A DNA stretch of 64,000 nucleotides from Reticulitermes speratus (GCA_021186555.1 JAJKFL010000003.1:41374408-41438407), one strand, 5' to 3'. Counted from the first letter of the stretch, positions 1 through 12,495 are shown. A program made the numbers and translations. The notes: generated from the letters alone by a model not told the origin.

Positions 1-301
1 CCAATTCTGTACGGTTTGCTGAACAACGTCTGGTGTTCAGTTTTCATTAGCGTTAGTTTACTTCAGACTAAAACCGATTACACTCTTATGCACCATCTCT
101 TTCCACTTCCTTCATACGCTATTTGTGTCAGCCATTCACAACTTTCCCAACCATTGAAACTCGCAGGCAGTATGTCTGCCCCTGTGTTCCTACAGTAACA
201 CTGCATGACTACAAAAGAGTAGAAATGATTTTATTTGTGTATTTGTATTCCACGTCCCTTCGCCTCTCCACCATTTCCTTCATTGTACCTCTCCTGCCTC
301 A

Positions 302-305
<4 letters not shown>

Positions 306-333
<28 letters not shown>
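306..333. repeat. (TC)n microsatellite
   Basis: About 14 perfect TC dinucleotides, with pyrimidine-rich flanks on both sides. It is simple sequence with no sign of coding. Confidence 0.95.
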
Positions 334-336
<3 letters not shown>

Positions 337-473
337 GTTACGTCTTCCCAGTAATAAAGGTCCCTTTTCTTACGCCAGTACGTCGAAATTCCTTTCGTTT
401 TAAATACAAAAGGTGCCCTCTTTAAATACAAGTTGTTCCGTTACACGAATATAGAATGTTTAACTGCGCGGAT

Positions 474-685
474 GCCGATCCCAGTGGCCGTTCGCTTGCT
501 GGAATTGCATGTTCGAATTCCGCCGGGGGTATGGATGTTTATTGTGAGTGTTGTGAGTTTTCAGGTAGAGGTCTCTGCGACGGGCCGATCACTCGCCCAG
601 AGGAGTCCTACCGAGTGTGGTGTGTGATCTCGAAACCTTAACAATGAGGAGGCCTTGGTCCACTAGGGCTGTCGAGCCATAAAAA
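474..685 (+). mobile_element. tRNA-derived SINE, family A, body type A1
   Basis: The 5' part keeps tRNA promoter pieces: the A-box-like CCCAGTGGCCG and a B box written GTTCGAATTCC. Compared with the other family A copies, the segment between the boxes is shortened. The body (AGGTAGAGGTCTC, GAGGAGTCCTACCGAGTGTGG, GGCCTTGGTCCACTAGGG) matches the copy at 23317-23576 on the other strand. It ends in a short A run. AACTGCGCGGATG at 462-474 and AACTGCCCGGAAG at 686-698 look like a 13-bp target-site duplication with two changes. SINEs of this kind are transcribed by RNA polymerase III and copied by LINE enzymes. The head is probably too damaged to be active. Confidence 0.8.
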
Positions 686-699
686 AACTGCCCGGAAGA

Positions 700-2790
700 T
701 TTACTTCCGTTCGCCTATCTAAAACAATGAAGAGTGAAAGTCATACATCTGTAATTTTGCCTGCTGTTTTGTATGGGTGTGAAACTTAGACGTGGAGAGT
801 TTTCTGGTTTTCGCAGCTGTGTAGGCGAGGTCTCCGTTCTTCTGTGACGCGTCGATACCTTTCCAGAAAAACGAAGACATTAAATACAACACTGTGAAAA
901 ACCTAACGACTGGCATATTTATTGTTTTGTGTATCATGACATTCAACGTTTTGGGCCGCATGTGGCATGATAAGAATCTTGCATTAGAATAATAAAAAAT
1001 TTAGAGTGTTTTCATAATTTTATTGTTAAACTTACTTGTACATATTAGAGACCCAGGAAATGCACTACAGCAAGGTGAACAAAATTAAGTCGAAATTATG
1101 AACAAATTTATAAGAACTGAGGGAGTGTGTCGAAAACATATTTTGTACGTGTACGAAAAAGCTTACGGACAAAAGAAGCTCTGCGACTGGGAAATAATGG
1201 CTACGGCTTCTGTTTGATATTGTGGAAGTCCTGGGTTCATTATCTTCATATATAGATCGGCCATTCTGAATGAGGTTTTCTCTAATATTTCTCATCTCCT
1301 CTGTTAAAAATTGGGTTTTACCTCAAATCAACCCTTTGCCGCATCCTTCCTTATGCTTTCCAAATAAGTAATCGTTGGCCATCCTATCGGTGTAATACGA
1401 TCTATGGAAAGTCTCTCAATAAACTAAGGACAAAAATGACAACTCTGGTTTGGGATGAAGAACGTATGATTCCCGGACACCAACTTTATTTGCAGCTGTG
1501 ATTAAGTAACGTCAAACCGACTTATTTTCAGATCATAGGAACGTGTGCATAACTTGGAGAAAGTACAATGCCTTCAGTAGAACAGGGACATTTTAACTCT
1601 ACACTAGGTACAGCGTAGTGCTGCCATCTTCAGCTTTAACTAAAATTCTCCAACGCAGAGTTGTTTCAAGTCTTAAACGTGGTGTAAGATCGAACTAAGT
1701 GTCCTGAAATGTGGAACTTCATTATTTTAAGCATAGATCAATTACGGAAATTTCCGTATTTGCCATTGTGTGAGACGCGTTATGCTTTAGGAAAGGAGAA
1801 CCGATAAATATTTGTCTAAACATCGCTGTGTATGACGCACTGAGAATTTTAGGGCCTTATCCTTAGGAAAGAGCAGCATCTTGTACACGAAGAGTAGCGG
1901 TAAATTTACTTTAAAAAGTAGGCGCTCGCACAAACGCACGCATACACACGAAGGTTTATGCGCTGAAGGAGCATATGGCATGCGAAATACGGACGAATGT
2001 TGAGTAGTACAGGTATTACACAGAGGTAGGTTCATATCTAAACATCATAGTAAGTTGTTAACAAACAATAATCTAAATGAAGGATGTTTTTATAGTGCAA
2101 ACGTTGACTCTCAGAGGAAGAAATGAATATTTCTGCAGATTATTATGCCAGGGCTGCTCGCCGCCTTGCCTAAAGCTTTATTGAAACATCTTTAATTTTA
2201 CGAAGTATTATAGCGAGAGGCCACTTCGATCCACATTAAATGTTCACATCCTCTTTCTTTAAGATTCATTTTAACGACAACCCACGATCTACGCTTTTGT
2301 ATAACAAGTGAAGGCAGTGACAATTAAGTACACATTCAAAGAATTACAGTACTCATAACAATTTCCAGTGGAATAAATAAGGCAAGAAGCAATTCATTTC
2401 TCGTCGTGTTATATTTTCCTCGTAGTATTGTAAAATTTTACAAGAAAACCGAAAGCGAACAAAAGCAGGCGACGACGAGAGGATGCTGGTGAAATGGATT
2501 TTAAGTAGGGTATGAAAAAAAAAAGTTACCTAGACTGAACTGGCTTAGTTGCTGCAATCCCTTGTAAAATGAAAGGTTTTTGTAGAGCATTACGCAAGTA
2601 GGGGAGCCGCTCGACTGCCTGGGGACACGTTGACGGTTCACTAGCTAGCGTAACGCTCCACAGAACGTTCCGTCCATGTAACATTCGCGAGGTTTGTGTT
2701 GTAATTACTTCTCGCCATTTACCTGTTCGCGTAAAATTGATATCTAATCCATCACGTCTGCACATAAAGATTGCATTACGGGAATATAAA
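700..2790. other. No recognisable feature
   Basis: AT-rich DNA with only short scattered frames. I see no repeat, RNA gene, splice-flanked exon or transposon end here. Confidence 0.5.
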
Positions 2791-2795
2791 TATCT

Positions 2796-2840
2796 ATCTG
2801 TTCGTCCGTCCGTCCGTTCGTTCTTCCGTCCGAACGGTCC
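2796..2840. repeat. Imperfect (TCCG/TTCG)n tract
   Basis: A run of CGTC, CGTT and TTCC tetranucleotides in otherwise AT-rich DNA, followed by GAACGGTCCATCTACG. It may be part of a dispersed repeat, because a similar GGACAGATAGACGG tract occurs near 52620. Confidence 0.6.
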
Positions 2841-3998
2841 ATCTACGATATTTTGCGATAGGTTTGATGAAATTAGGTGCCGGAATCGATATAAATTTGC
2901 AGCGCAAACAATCCTGTTACTTTAAAATCTCAAACTCTTTCATCGTACCCGTATAAACATTTATAGGCTACTCCATATAACTTACAATATTGTAGACTCA
3001 CCGAGTCTACAGCCTTTATTTGATATGTTCTTCTATATCGCAAATATTTGAAGACACAAAAGTAATACAATTTCTGACTCAATGTAATGTACGTGTGTGT
3101 ACAATGCTGTCCGTCTCCAACATGTGCTTGTATCTGCAACGAACAAAATCATAAAAGAAAACTGTGTACGCAAAACAGCAAAGAACGCGCTTAGATAAAT
3201 CTATCTTACTACAGTTCGGTATCATTCACTTCTCTATCACAATGCTGGCAACAGTACCCACCATGTGGACTCAACGCCTAAAGAAAAGCCTTCCAATGTA
3301 TTGGAAAGCTGTCTGACCTTTTCTAAATTTTGTAAAGAAGTGTTTAGGGTGGATGGCTTGTCCTAGAGAAGGACTGTCCAACTTGCGAAAGGCCGGATGC
3401 GACCTGACAGTTGGTGTGCTGGACGTTCCGTTACGCAAGATATACGTTCACAGCGTCTTCTTAGTTATCAATGCTGCCGAGTTTTGTACAGAAAGGGCTT
3501 TATGAAAATTGTTTACTGTACATTCATTATCAATTTTAACAGATTTCACACCATATCTAACAAAAATCTCAGACCTCATGCTACATGAATAAAAATTAAC
3601 AAACGTTTTGTGGCTCTTTAAATTATCATAGAGTTGGCAACACTGTTTGACGGCATGATTACGCGATCAGCATGACAGCGTTACATGACCTCAAGGACTC
3701 AAAACAGAATACAGTTCAGAATACGTGATTTCAGTGTTTCGTCAGAAAAAGTTCACTGATTTGCTTTAAATTCGGCATGAGACAAAACACACTGAATTTA
3801 AATAAATGCTTATTGGGCATTAATCAATTTTAAATGATCCATAACCGTGCACTAAACAGTTAGATATGAAGATTAAAGCCAACATATGCACACAGGTTTA
3901 CGAAACTACATTACAAACATAATATGATATGTGCACATGTATATGTGCACTGGTTCAGAGACTTTTGTAACATCTCAATGCATTTATTCTTCGTAACG
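2841..3998. other. No recognisable feature
   Basis: AT-rich sequence with short frames only and no motif I can support. Confidence 0.45.
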
Positions 3999-4001
3999 CA
4001 C

Positions 4002-4042
4002 CTCCCTGAGGATGGCCACGTGAGTGGCGAAACATGTAGGAG
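4002..4042 (+). ncRNA. Hammerhead-ribozyme-like motif (copy a)
   Basis: The strand reads outer helix CTCC (4002-4005), core CTGAGGA (4006-4012), unpaired TG, then hairpin GCCAC/GTGGC (4015-4019 with 4024-4028) closed by a GTGA tetraloop. GAA follows at 4029-4031, then a two-pair mini-helix AC/GT around AT, then A, then GGAG (4039-4042), which pairs with CTCC. This is the order of a type I hammerhead with a minimal stem III: CUGANGA, stem II, GAA, A15.1-U16.1, H17, stem I. The two bases between CUGANGA and stem II are unusual. Cleavage would fall after A4038. The function is inferred from structure. Confidence 0.6.
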
Positions 4043-4049
4043 CTAATAC

Positions 4050-5540
4050 CACGTTTATAATATATTTTCATAAACTTGTGTGCATTTTTATTTTCTTATA
4101 ATGAGCGCGCGGAAAGGTATGTACGGTACAAAGCGACCCCCCAGTTCCTTCGAGAAGGGACAGCCCTGTCCCAGAGAAGACTTCGGAAACTGAATAGTCG
4201 ACAAGATGGCTGCCTCCGTTTAACACTCACAAACGCAGTTGCTTGTGCTAATACCGTGCAGCGTATGATGTTTGCTATGCAATTCGACCCTACACTTTAA
4301 TGTGTATTCGTTCGCCAGACGATCGACTTACTTCCAGTGCATGACGTATTACGACCCCGAGCTGCCTTAGTTAACAACATTTTATAATACAAAAACACTT
4401 TCCGGGGAATTGTAATTTGACAATTCTTTTTTCGTTCTGAAAAACAGGAGATGTTTTGTTAACTCCTCACTCAACGTTTGGCATGTTTGTACTGTAAAAC
4501 TTTTCACTTTAGAATTACCTAATATTTTCGGAGCTAAAAAATGAATGAGAATGTGATTGGTAGGACATGCAGCTAGCATATTTCAAAAACGGATAAATGT
4601 GAAAAAAATTATTCTAAAAACTTGGCAGAACCGGTGATATATGCAGACAACAGTATAAGATTAAAATGAGTATCGAAGGTAATATGATGTGAGAATGTGG
4701 ATTGCTAGCACGTGGCTGAAATATGATTCAGTGGGAAGTTCTTAACAAACATGAAAACGAACTTCTGGATGCCACAAAAGGCGAGGTATTTCTTGAAAAT
4801 TTACAGCCTATCAGCTTCTCAAGCAGTCTAGCCTACAGAATTAATGTCTCTTCAACACATCATAAATGTACGTAACTGTAAATCAGCCCGTATTTCAATT
4901 AACTGTTTATATGCCAAACAGATTCCGCGTGTAAGAGTTACAATGTCCGGTCACCTAAACTCCTACTGTGTGTTTTATCTACGAGTATAGTGGTCAAATC
5001 AAATTTAGGACCGTAATTATAGTTAGTGCTGTCATATGCCTTCTCTGTACATTTCAATGAATGCTGTCAATTCATGAGAACATATCAGCATTGTATTAGT
5101 CTGTTATCTTTAACTGGAATAAATAAAGAAATTATTCTATTAAAGATTACTTTTGTATACTTTTATAAAACAACTCACGCTTTAATCTCCATAAACTATA
5201 CAGCCATCAATGGAATAGTTACATCACAGTCCCTGTAATGACAGAACATTTGTAAAGCACTGCCGCAAAGCGGTGGCCAAATTTACGTTCTGCAAGGGTT
5301 CTTTCTCGTTACGTTTTATGCTCTGTGTCGAGAGAGAAAATCTGACCGGTTGCAAGACACAAAAAGTAGAAAATACTTAATTATACATCATTCAGTAAAC
5401 GAGAAAGCTTAATGTATTTTAAATTAAGTTCTACGGACGAATTCTATTACACTTTAATGCTTCGATCGTTACACTTACAGTGACAGGTAGAACAGGTATA
5501 AGTGTCTCTGTGTACGCCATGAAATATTAGGGAAAATGAA
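4050..5540. other. No recognisable feature
   Basis: Just downstream of the ribozyme-like motif, CATAAACTTGTGTGCATTTTTATTTT resembles the 3' flank of copies b and c and is probably the rest of the same element. I see nothing else. Confidence 0.45.
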
Positions 5541-5544
5541 GGTA

Positions 5545-5665
5545 TAGCTCCAATCATTCAAAAGTCGGCAATAAATATAAAATATTTAGCTTCAATCCCC
5601 GGCCGCTTTATCCCGGGAAAAGCGCCCCCGTTATCCACTGTAAAAGATGTTGGATAAGCCCGAGA
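5545..5665 (-). mobile_element. Degraded SINE family C fragment
   Basis: The stretches TATAGCTCCA and CCCCGGCCGCTTTATCCCGGG, with TTATCCACTGTA after them, align with the body of the family C copies at 43835-44102 and 36359-36848. The tRNA-like head is missing. It is a very decayed relic. Confidence 0.45.
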
Positions 5666-5901
5666 AGCAGTCAGGATGCTTTCAAGGAGAGAAAAATCTC
5701 TTGTACCTTCCGGGAATTGATCACCGATTCATTAGTCATGCAGCCCGCAGCCTAATTACAATACCAACTATGCTACTCCACTGCAGTAAGGACCTAGTTA
5801 TTTTGAGTGACTGAATGATTCGTAGATTGTTTAATAGAAGTTTGTCGGATCACGTTCAGAGCTTATTATTTGGCTTTGAACAGGCCTGTGTAAGTACGAT
5901 G

Positions 5902-6401
5902 GGTATTTGTCATTCAAAGTGCAGGGATTTTAAACTGGAGGACTAGTATTTGTGTCATTCTAAGTGCAGGGATTTTAAACTGGAGGACTAGTATTTGTGT
6001 CATTCTAAGTGCAGGGATTTTAAACTGGAGGACTAGTATTTGTGTCATTCTAAGTGCAGGGATTTTAAACTGGAGGACTAGTATTTGTGTCATTCTAAGT
6101 GCAGGGATTTTAAACTGGAGGACTAGTATTTGTGTCATTCTAAGTGCAGGGATTTTAAACTGGAGGACAAGTATTTGTGTCATTCTAAGTGCAGGAATTT
6201 TAAACTGGAGGACTAGTATTTGTGTCATTCTAAGTGCAGGGATTTTAAACTGGAGGACAAGTATTTGTGTCATTCTAAGTGCAGGGATTTTAAACTGGAG
6301 GACTAGTATTTGTGTCATTCTAAGTGCAGGGATTTTAAACTGGAGGACTAGTATTTGTGTCATTCTAAGTGCAGGGATTTTAAACTGGAGGACTAGTATT
6401 T
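5902..6401. repeat. 45-bp minisatellite, 11 copies
   Basis: The word CATTCTAAGTGCAGG recurs exactly every 45 bases at 5911, 5956, 6001 and so on to 6361, giving 11 near-identical units. Units starting at 6136 and 6226 carry GGACAAG in place of GGACTAG, and the unit at 6181 has GCAGGAA. The first unit lacks two bases and has CAAAG. Because 45 is 15 codons, the minus strand is open for 189 codons with the 15-residue repeat ILVLQFKIPALRMTQ. I read that frame as a by-product of the period. High identity suggests recent expansion. Confidence 0.95.
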
Positions 6402-7890
6402 CCGACACATTCGTTAGCTGTCCGTGTATTTTAACTGTGTCCCTCATTCTAGCGATAAGACACGAGCACACACGTAGTTCCATCTGTTCTTACGTACAGA
6501 ACCACCTCATCGCTAGCGTCTCATAGTGTTTGTGTTTTCCTTTCCCTATTTATTTTATCGCACAAGAACTAATACCATCAGCTTAGACCAATGCTTATGT
6601 GTTCCACACAATTCTAACCACACCACATCTTTTTTACACCTTTCTAATGTCGTATTCATACAACTGTATTAACGAAGCCTATAGCGTTTAACATAACCCG
6701 GAACAGGAAGTTCATCAGAAAAAATATTTACCTACAATAAATTGCTTTATTCATTTCATACATATATTAAGCCCCATAACTAACTTTGCTGGTATATATA
6801 ATATTGACAGTGAGGTTTTTAAGTCCATTAATAGGTGACGTATTGTGTAAGATTTGAAATTCTTGGGCTGGTGACTTAAAATGTACCGTCCTCTAGGATG
6901 TGCCACCGTGTAGTCCGGTAGAAATATGCCAACATTTTGGGTAAATCCGAAAAGCTGTAACAATCGTGACTATGATTTTGGACACTGTATTACATATTAA
7001 TGTTTAACAAACCATCGTTAGAAACATTTAGACTTGACTAAAACGTAGGTAGATTTCTACTAGACTACACGGCGTCACATCTCGAAAGGCAGTATTCTTC
7101 CAGGTGATTTGCTGTCCAATTTATTTCCTCTTTTATGTAACAAAAACAAACATTCCGATCTGCAGTTAATCTGCCACGTCTGTTTTTGTCACAATTTCAA
7201 TTTACGAAGATAAATACTGCGTGCCACGCTGTACTCCCTACTATTTCAGAAGCTAGATCGTACTTGGACTACACGCAGATAACGTACCTGCACTGCCCCA
7301 GTCCTTGAGTGATTTGCGAAACTTATTCCACTGTTACAGTAATGACGCCTGGTTTAAGAGACGTAACAGATAACTAAATTACACGCTTAGCCTTCTCCTT
7401 GTTGTTTATAAAGTTCAAGAGTAAGGTAGAAGCAACTCAGACGAAGAAAACACTATTTCTATGCCATACAGTACTGACTACAGCCTTGTTTACAAGCGCC
7501 TGGAACGTTAACTGTAAAATTCTGAATGTAACCAACTCCATGGATTAGAGTATCACTTAAATAGGTCATGTCTCTCAATAGGTAAAAGAAACTCCTAGAA
7601 TTTTTCTGAAATCGAAAGTTATTAACGCGTTTAGAAGAACCCGCCATCGGTCTTTATACATAATGAATAAGGCTTTAAGATCGCAGTTACATTTTGCATA
7701 AATTTAAATAACAGAATACATTAAGAAATTTAAGAATTATAAATGGCTTGTGTTAGGTTTTCAGAATACTTTTAAACCTCGCTTAAAATCAAACCACACA
7801 TACATTTAGCCACGGATATTTACTTTGAATTTGTGAAGTAAAAAGGATAAAGGCTTCCCAGTATTTCATTAAACATTACGATGAAAGTGC
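6402..7890. other. No recognisable feature
   Basis: AT-rich sequence with short frames on both strands. None is flanked by convincing splice sites or resembles a known family. Confidence 0.45.
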
Positions 7891-7894
7891 AGAT

Positions 7895-8060
7895 AGGTAA
7901 ATGGAGGTACAGCTCCACAGATTTTTAATCTCGGTACTAGATGGAGTAAGTGTTAAGATTCGTAGCCCGGCGGATTTGGCCACGGGAAAGAGACCCGGAT
8001 GCCCACTGATCAGGAGGCTGGGTGGTGTACAGAAGTGGTCTGGATACTTCAGGGAAGAGA
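7895..8060 (-). mobile_element. Degraded SINE family C copy
   Basis: GGAGGTACAGCTCCAC, TTAATCTCGGTACTAGATGG, GAGACCCGGATGCCCACTG and AGGAGGCTGGGTGG follow the same order as in the family C copies at 29284 and 36359. The promoter-bearing head should lie at the right end but is not recognisable. It is an old, inactive copy. Confidence 0.65.
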
Positions 8061-8359
8061 AGAGTAACTTGTCTGTGCTGGGAATGAAGCTCTTAATCTC
8101 TCGGCTGCGCAGCCCGTCCCCTAGTCACAATATAGGTTGAGCTATATCAACTCATTTATGAGGAGAAAATAGGCCAATTTCTAAAGAAAGTCATTGTACT
8201 TTTACATTTAATGAAATCGTCTTTAACATAAAGTACCTTACTTTCAAATGCAACTTAACCTAACAACAGCCAACACATCGTTTCAGCTACGCTTGCTGAA
8301 ACTGGCACATATATAAAGTTTAATACCAGATGTATAGCTGATGTAATTTCAACAAGTAA

Positions 8360-8402
8360 GTCCCTGAAGATGAACCTGAAATAGGTTCGAAATATGTTGG
8401 GC
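8360..8402 (+). ncRNA. Hammerhead-ribozyme-like motif (copy b)
   Basis: Outer helix GTCC (8360-8363) is followed by core CTGAAGA (8364-8370), TG, the hairpin AACCT/AGGTT (8373-8377 with 8383-8387), C, and GAA (8389-8391). A mini-helix AT/GT closes around AT, then T8398 and GGGC (8399-8402). GGGC pairs with GTCC using one G-U pair. The outer helix and stem II bases differ from copy a, but the pairing is kept. Downstream TTTAATAAAAAGTTGTGTT resembles the flank of copy c. This is a structural inference only. Confidence 0.6.
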
Positions 8403-8656
8403 AGTCTTTAATAAAAAGTTGTGTTGAATAACATGAAACAGTTTACATTTGTCTGAATAAGATTTGTATAATCAAAAATATGTACGGTACAAGTAACGTT
8501 TGCTTTTTGCTATTTTTGCACTCGTCGCTTATTTTGACGTACACTTAAATGTAAATAAATAATTAATTAAGTCAAAAAGTTTCCAAAACTTTCTGAAATT
8601 CTGAGGAACTTTCTTGTCACAAATATTAATTCCTTTGATTCTGTACATGTTGAGCC

Positions 8657-8695
8657 ATATATATACATTATATACGTATATATATATATATATAT
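8657..8695. repeat. (TA)n microsatellite
   Basis: An interrupted then perfect AT dinucleotide run, with the clean part at 8677-8695. Confidence 0.9.
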
Positions 8696-8699
8696 CGAA

Positions 8700-10190
8700 A
8701 GACGGAGAGCAGCCAGCAATCCAGTGTCCTCGTCAGGTCGTCCCTCAATCCATCTCCCAGATCCGTCTGTCCACTGCACCACCCTCATCCCTGTCTCCAA
8801 AACTTCAATATCCTACGGAGTCCTCCCTTCTGAACCTTGTTAACTCAGAGCAAACTTCTTGGTTTCCATATCTAGTTTGAAATATATGTAAATCCAAAAC
8901 TTTTAGAAAATTTTTGAAATAATGTTACACTAGGAAAATTATGAGACAATGGAGATAGAAAGAGAACTGTGTGATATACGTAACACGGTGAGTTTGTTAA
9001 CAAAAGTGCTGAAAATTACATTTGGCCTTGTCACTGTTTATTCACCACTAGCCCAAACAGTCATTTATCTCCTACTTTCGTAATGGACTGTACCGAAAGA
9101 ATGCCATTTCTTACACTAAATAACCTATGCTTAATAAACTATTACAAAATATTTGTAACCGTGTGTACATTACATATTTTTGCACACGTTTATAAATAAA
9201 CTTCATAAGAATGTAGAGCAAAACCTACCTTAACATTAAATGCAGGTTCTACTTTGGCTGGCAGTAGACATCCTTAATATCCACTACCGTGCAACAGCAC
9301 GGTGATGGTTGTAAATATCAGATTGTCTTATACATTACACATTAAATGGGCACCTGATAACCACCAGGCAGTCAGGACAGAAGAAAATACGGGGCAAATG
9401 GACGATACAAAACATAAGTAGAAGGCCGTAATAATGGGTTCAACAGATCGCATATGGAAGCCTGGCGTGCACAAATATCTTTTGCATATTTTAACCATGA
9501 AATGTGGAATTAATTTGTCGTTATTGACGGGTATAGACTACAAGGTACGTGATGACCTTGCATCAACATAATTTCCTTTAACGCTGCAATTGAATGTAAT
9601 ACTTACATTTCATTTGGGGGCACTAACAAGAGATTTGGCTGCAGACGGTGATAAAGATTAATTCCAGTCCTGCGAACTAACTTCAGAATAACACTTACCT
9701 GCTGGTTTCATTAATCTAAATTGCTCAGTCCATCAATGTTGCAAAGGCTTTGCAGCTACAAAGAATGAAGTAAAATGTAACGAATTTATTTCATTTATTG
9801 TGCGACATAGGACCGATGTATAAATGCGTATTATGGTGTTATGTGATGCAACATCCTGTATGGTAGATGACAGAAGAGAGACCAGCTCAGCAAGAAATAC
9901 CGTGACAACTTTAAAAGGAATGAAGCTGTTAAATGCGAACCGAGATTATTCCAGATCATACACTCAGGCAACTGACAATGCTACACAAAACAGGGAAGGA
10001 GATAAAGAAGACTCGATACCTTTCGAAATAAGAATTATCACTTCATACGCCTACAGAATTTCGAATGGGCCAGGCCGAATTTTGACAACCATTACCGTCA
10101 TTCACAATAGAAATGTATTTTCCAGCTAAAATTTAACATTTACCAGAAGGATGAAATGAATTTGGGTAGGACAAAGTGAATGAAAGAGAT
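8700..10190. other. No recognisable feature
   Basis: AT-rich DNA. An open frame at 9824-10129 (101 codons) matches nothing I know and has no flanking signals. Confidence 0.4.
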
Positions 10191-10194
10191 TTGA

Positions 10195-10345
10195 AAAGCC
10201 TAGGCGGTCATGGGAGAATAAAATTAATATAGATCTTAAAAGCAGACTGGGGGTTCGTGGACGGCATTCGTCTGCCTCAAGATAGGGACATAGGGGCAAG
10301 GGGATGGCTGTAGCTACCACAGACACGAGCCTTCGGGTTCCATAA
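10195..10345 (+). pseudogene. LINE 3' end remnant (RT C-terminus)
   Basis: The sequence follows the C-terminal coding end of a non-LTR retrotransposon seen elsewhere in the window. AGAATAAAATTAATATAGAT corresponds to the 'NI..DL' segment, GATAGGGACATAGGGGCAAG to the '.DR..WR' segment, and CCTTCGGGTTCC to the terminal 'LRVP' codons. Stops and indels make it non-coding. Only the last ~150 bp survive, as expected of 5'-truncated LINE copies. Confidence 0.6.
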
Positions 10346-10964
10346 AATTATGGTAATTTCTGGACTAGATAAGGACCTTTAACCTCCAGAATATAAATTC
10401 TATGCCACGCAGTTATTTCATCTTCATAGATCTGAACTTGGAGCAGCGAAACAAGACGCTCTCTTCCACGTTTGTAAAGGCAACACTGACCTAAAAATGA
10501 ATGGGTTGTCAGCAAGGCCCACGTCATCCACTCAATCCCAGGGGAGAAGAAGGAAGCTGGACGCGTATAATGAAAGAATGGATGAGTCAGTTATAAGGAG
10601 GGACGAGTATAATTTCAGCAACTACGGCATCTCCTCCGATGCTCACCGCCGTAAAGGGATAGACGAGAGAACAGATACACTTTATATACGTAATGGCGTC
10701 TTATTACGGCTTAAATGGCGCACAAACCTGTCTGTTCCTTTCAGATATTGTGGTAGTGGTATACCATCCTCTAAGAATAATTCGTCTATAGGGTGGCTGA
10801 AAAATATACCGCATGTAACAACGAAGACCGATAAACTGATGACTTCAGATTTGTACTAAGAGAGTTTGGGGTTCGATACGTGATGCAGGCTGTGATTGGC
10901 ACGACAGATACTTCAAGATGGCTAGGCACACATGTTAGTTACTGGAGTGATTGGAGTTAATATT

Positions 10965-11320
10965 AGGTAACTGAAAAAGAAACACACAAAAGACAGTATG
11001 GAAGAAAACAGAAGGAAAAACAGGCAGAACGAAAGAACAGAATGAAGGAAGAGGAACGCACACTGAAAGGTATTCAAGACAAAGTAAATAAAAAGGAAGA
11101 AACAAAGGAATATAAAAGACGAGAAAAGGGCAGAAGGAAAACACTGAATGGAGGAAGAAATAGTAAAAAACAGAAGAAAGAATAAGTAATAGCTGAAGGA
11201 ACAAGAAAAAAGAATGTAAGGGCAGAAGAAAAGGAAAGACAGTAATATAGGAAATAAAATGCGGTAACAAGGAAAGGCGGTAAGGAAGCAAAGGAAAGAG
11301 GATAGGAAGAAACACAGCAT
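10965..11320. repeat. Purine-rich low-complexity tract
   Basis: About 350 bases of A and G on the plus strand with few pyrimidines and no exact period. The minus strand gives two overlapping 126-138 codon frames rich in F, L and S. Those are a consequence of the composition, not evidence of a protein. Confidence 0.8.
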
Positions 11321-11635
11321 CTCGAGATCAGAATCCAATCCTCAACAACTGAAAATGCGTTGCTAACTTTTTTTTTTTTAGAAAGAATTCCTTTCCAAAA
11401 TTTCTTCCGCTGTTCCTTTCCGCCTCATTCTTGCTCAGTGACTCAGCTCACGGTTATATCCTTTTTCTTCCCTAATGTCTATTTCCTTTATGCACTTCAG
11501 TACGACGTCCATGGAATGTGAACCAGGCGACTGTAGCAATGAGCAGGCCGACATGATATGCTGTACACGTTTATCATACTTTTTCGCTCATCGTGTAGAC
11601 GTTGTCTTCCAAGGCCATCTACATGCCAGGCTGTG
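11321..11635. other. No recognisable feature
   Basis: Starts with an unremarkable stretch, a T run near 11370 and pyrimidine-rich DNA, then plain sequence up to the SINE-like element. Confidence 0.4.
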
Positions 11636-11639
11636 AAAT

Positions 11640-11760
11640 ATTTCAGGCAGTTTAGTCGCCGGCTTTTTACCGCTGAGGCCCAGGTTCGATCCCAGGCAAT
11701 CGATATGGGGTATGTGGCGGATAAAATGGCTTCAAGCCTTTTCCCGCCTATTCCCATTCC
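11640..11760 (+). mobile_element. tRNA-derived SINE-like fragment, family E
   Basis: GCAGTTTAGTCGCCGGC resembles an A box, and CAGGTTCGATCCCAGGC is a good B box at tRNA-like spacing. The following GTATGTGGCGGATAAAATGG is similar to the first body bases of family D (GTGGTGGACAAAGTGG). It is probably a diverged relative of family D. The cloverleaf is poor, so it is not a functional tRNA gene. Confidence 0.55.
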
Positions 11761-11869
11761 ACAGATGTTCCATATTCATACAGTTATCAGCCATGGGATA
11801 GGCCGCAGTTCCGACACGTACAATCCCAACCAGCTCTTCCCAACAAATATGCCAGGTGGATGTCTATAA

Positions 11870-12410
11870 CAATTGTGGGATATTTCAGAACTGATTATTT
11901 CGATATTGGCGAGTCGATAATACAGAAAGAAACGCAATGAGTTATGAGAGACACCTGTGAATACGTAGTATTGTAATTTAGTTCACCACAAATCCCATAC
12001 GGACTGATTGAAACACATAATGGGAGTTAGTGCGCTGGACGGCTGCCTAACCCCATTTGTATGCTGCACTGATACCTAAGCTGCAGTAATGCATACAAGT
12101 TTGTGTGCTGACTCCTGCCTAATTATATGACATACACACTTACCTCTGCGCTATATCGCTGCCTAATCTCTAATCCTACACACCAGTTTGTATCTGTTTA
12201 TAAAATATAATGGCAGAAAAGAAATGCATAAGCCGTACAAATATATTGTACTAAATTACACCATGCATGTAACGTTAGAACTGAATAGACTGACCACATC
12301 CAGTAACTGACCTAGCCGACAACTAGGCATAACTTTGGGAAGCTGCCAGTGGCTCAGCTGATTCAGGACTTATTTTACGTTTTTTTGAGGAGCTGATCAA
12401 GAATTTACTC
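11870..12410. other. No recognisable feature
   Basis: Plain AT-rich sequence with no open frame of note. Confidence 0.45.
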
Positions 12411-12416
12411 TCGTTT

Positions 12417-12495
12417 TGTGGAACCCGAAGGCATAAGTTCGTATTCACAAGTGTTTGTCATTGAATCTGAGCCAGCTGAACCCAATTAACTCTCT
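12417..12495 (-). pseudogene. LINE 3' end remnant, short
   Basis: Read on the minus strand the end is CCTTCGGGTTCC, preceded by bases that track the C-terminal codons of the LINE at 47511-47887. Only about 80 bp can be followed. Confidence 0.5.

Noticed and set aside
5902-6401. CRISPR array
   Set aside because: The repeats are contiguous with no unique spacers, and the setting is an animal genome.
10497-10859. 120-codon plus frame (MNGLSARPTSSTQSQGRRRK...)
   Set aside because: It matches no family I know, has no splice or poly-A context, and its length is possible by chance in 64 kb.
10922-11338. Two overlapping 126-138 codon minus frames
   Set aside because: They come from a purine-rich tract, which gives F, L and S rich translations in any frame.
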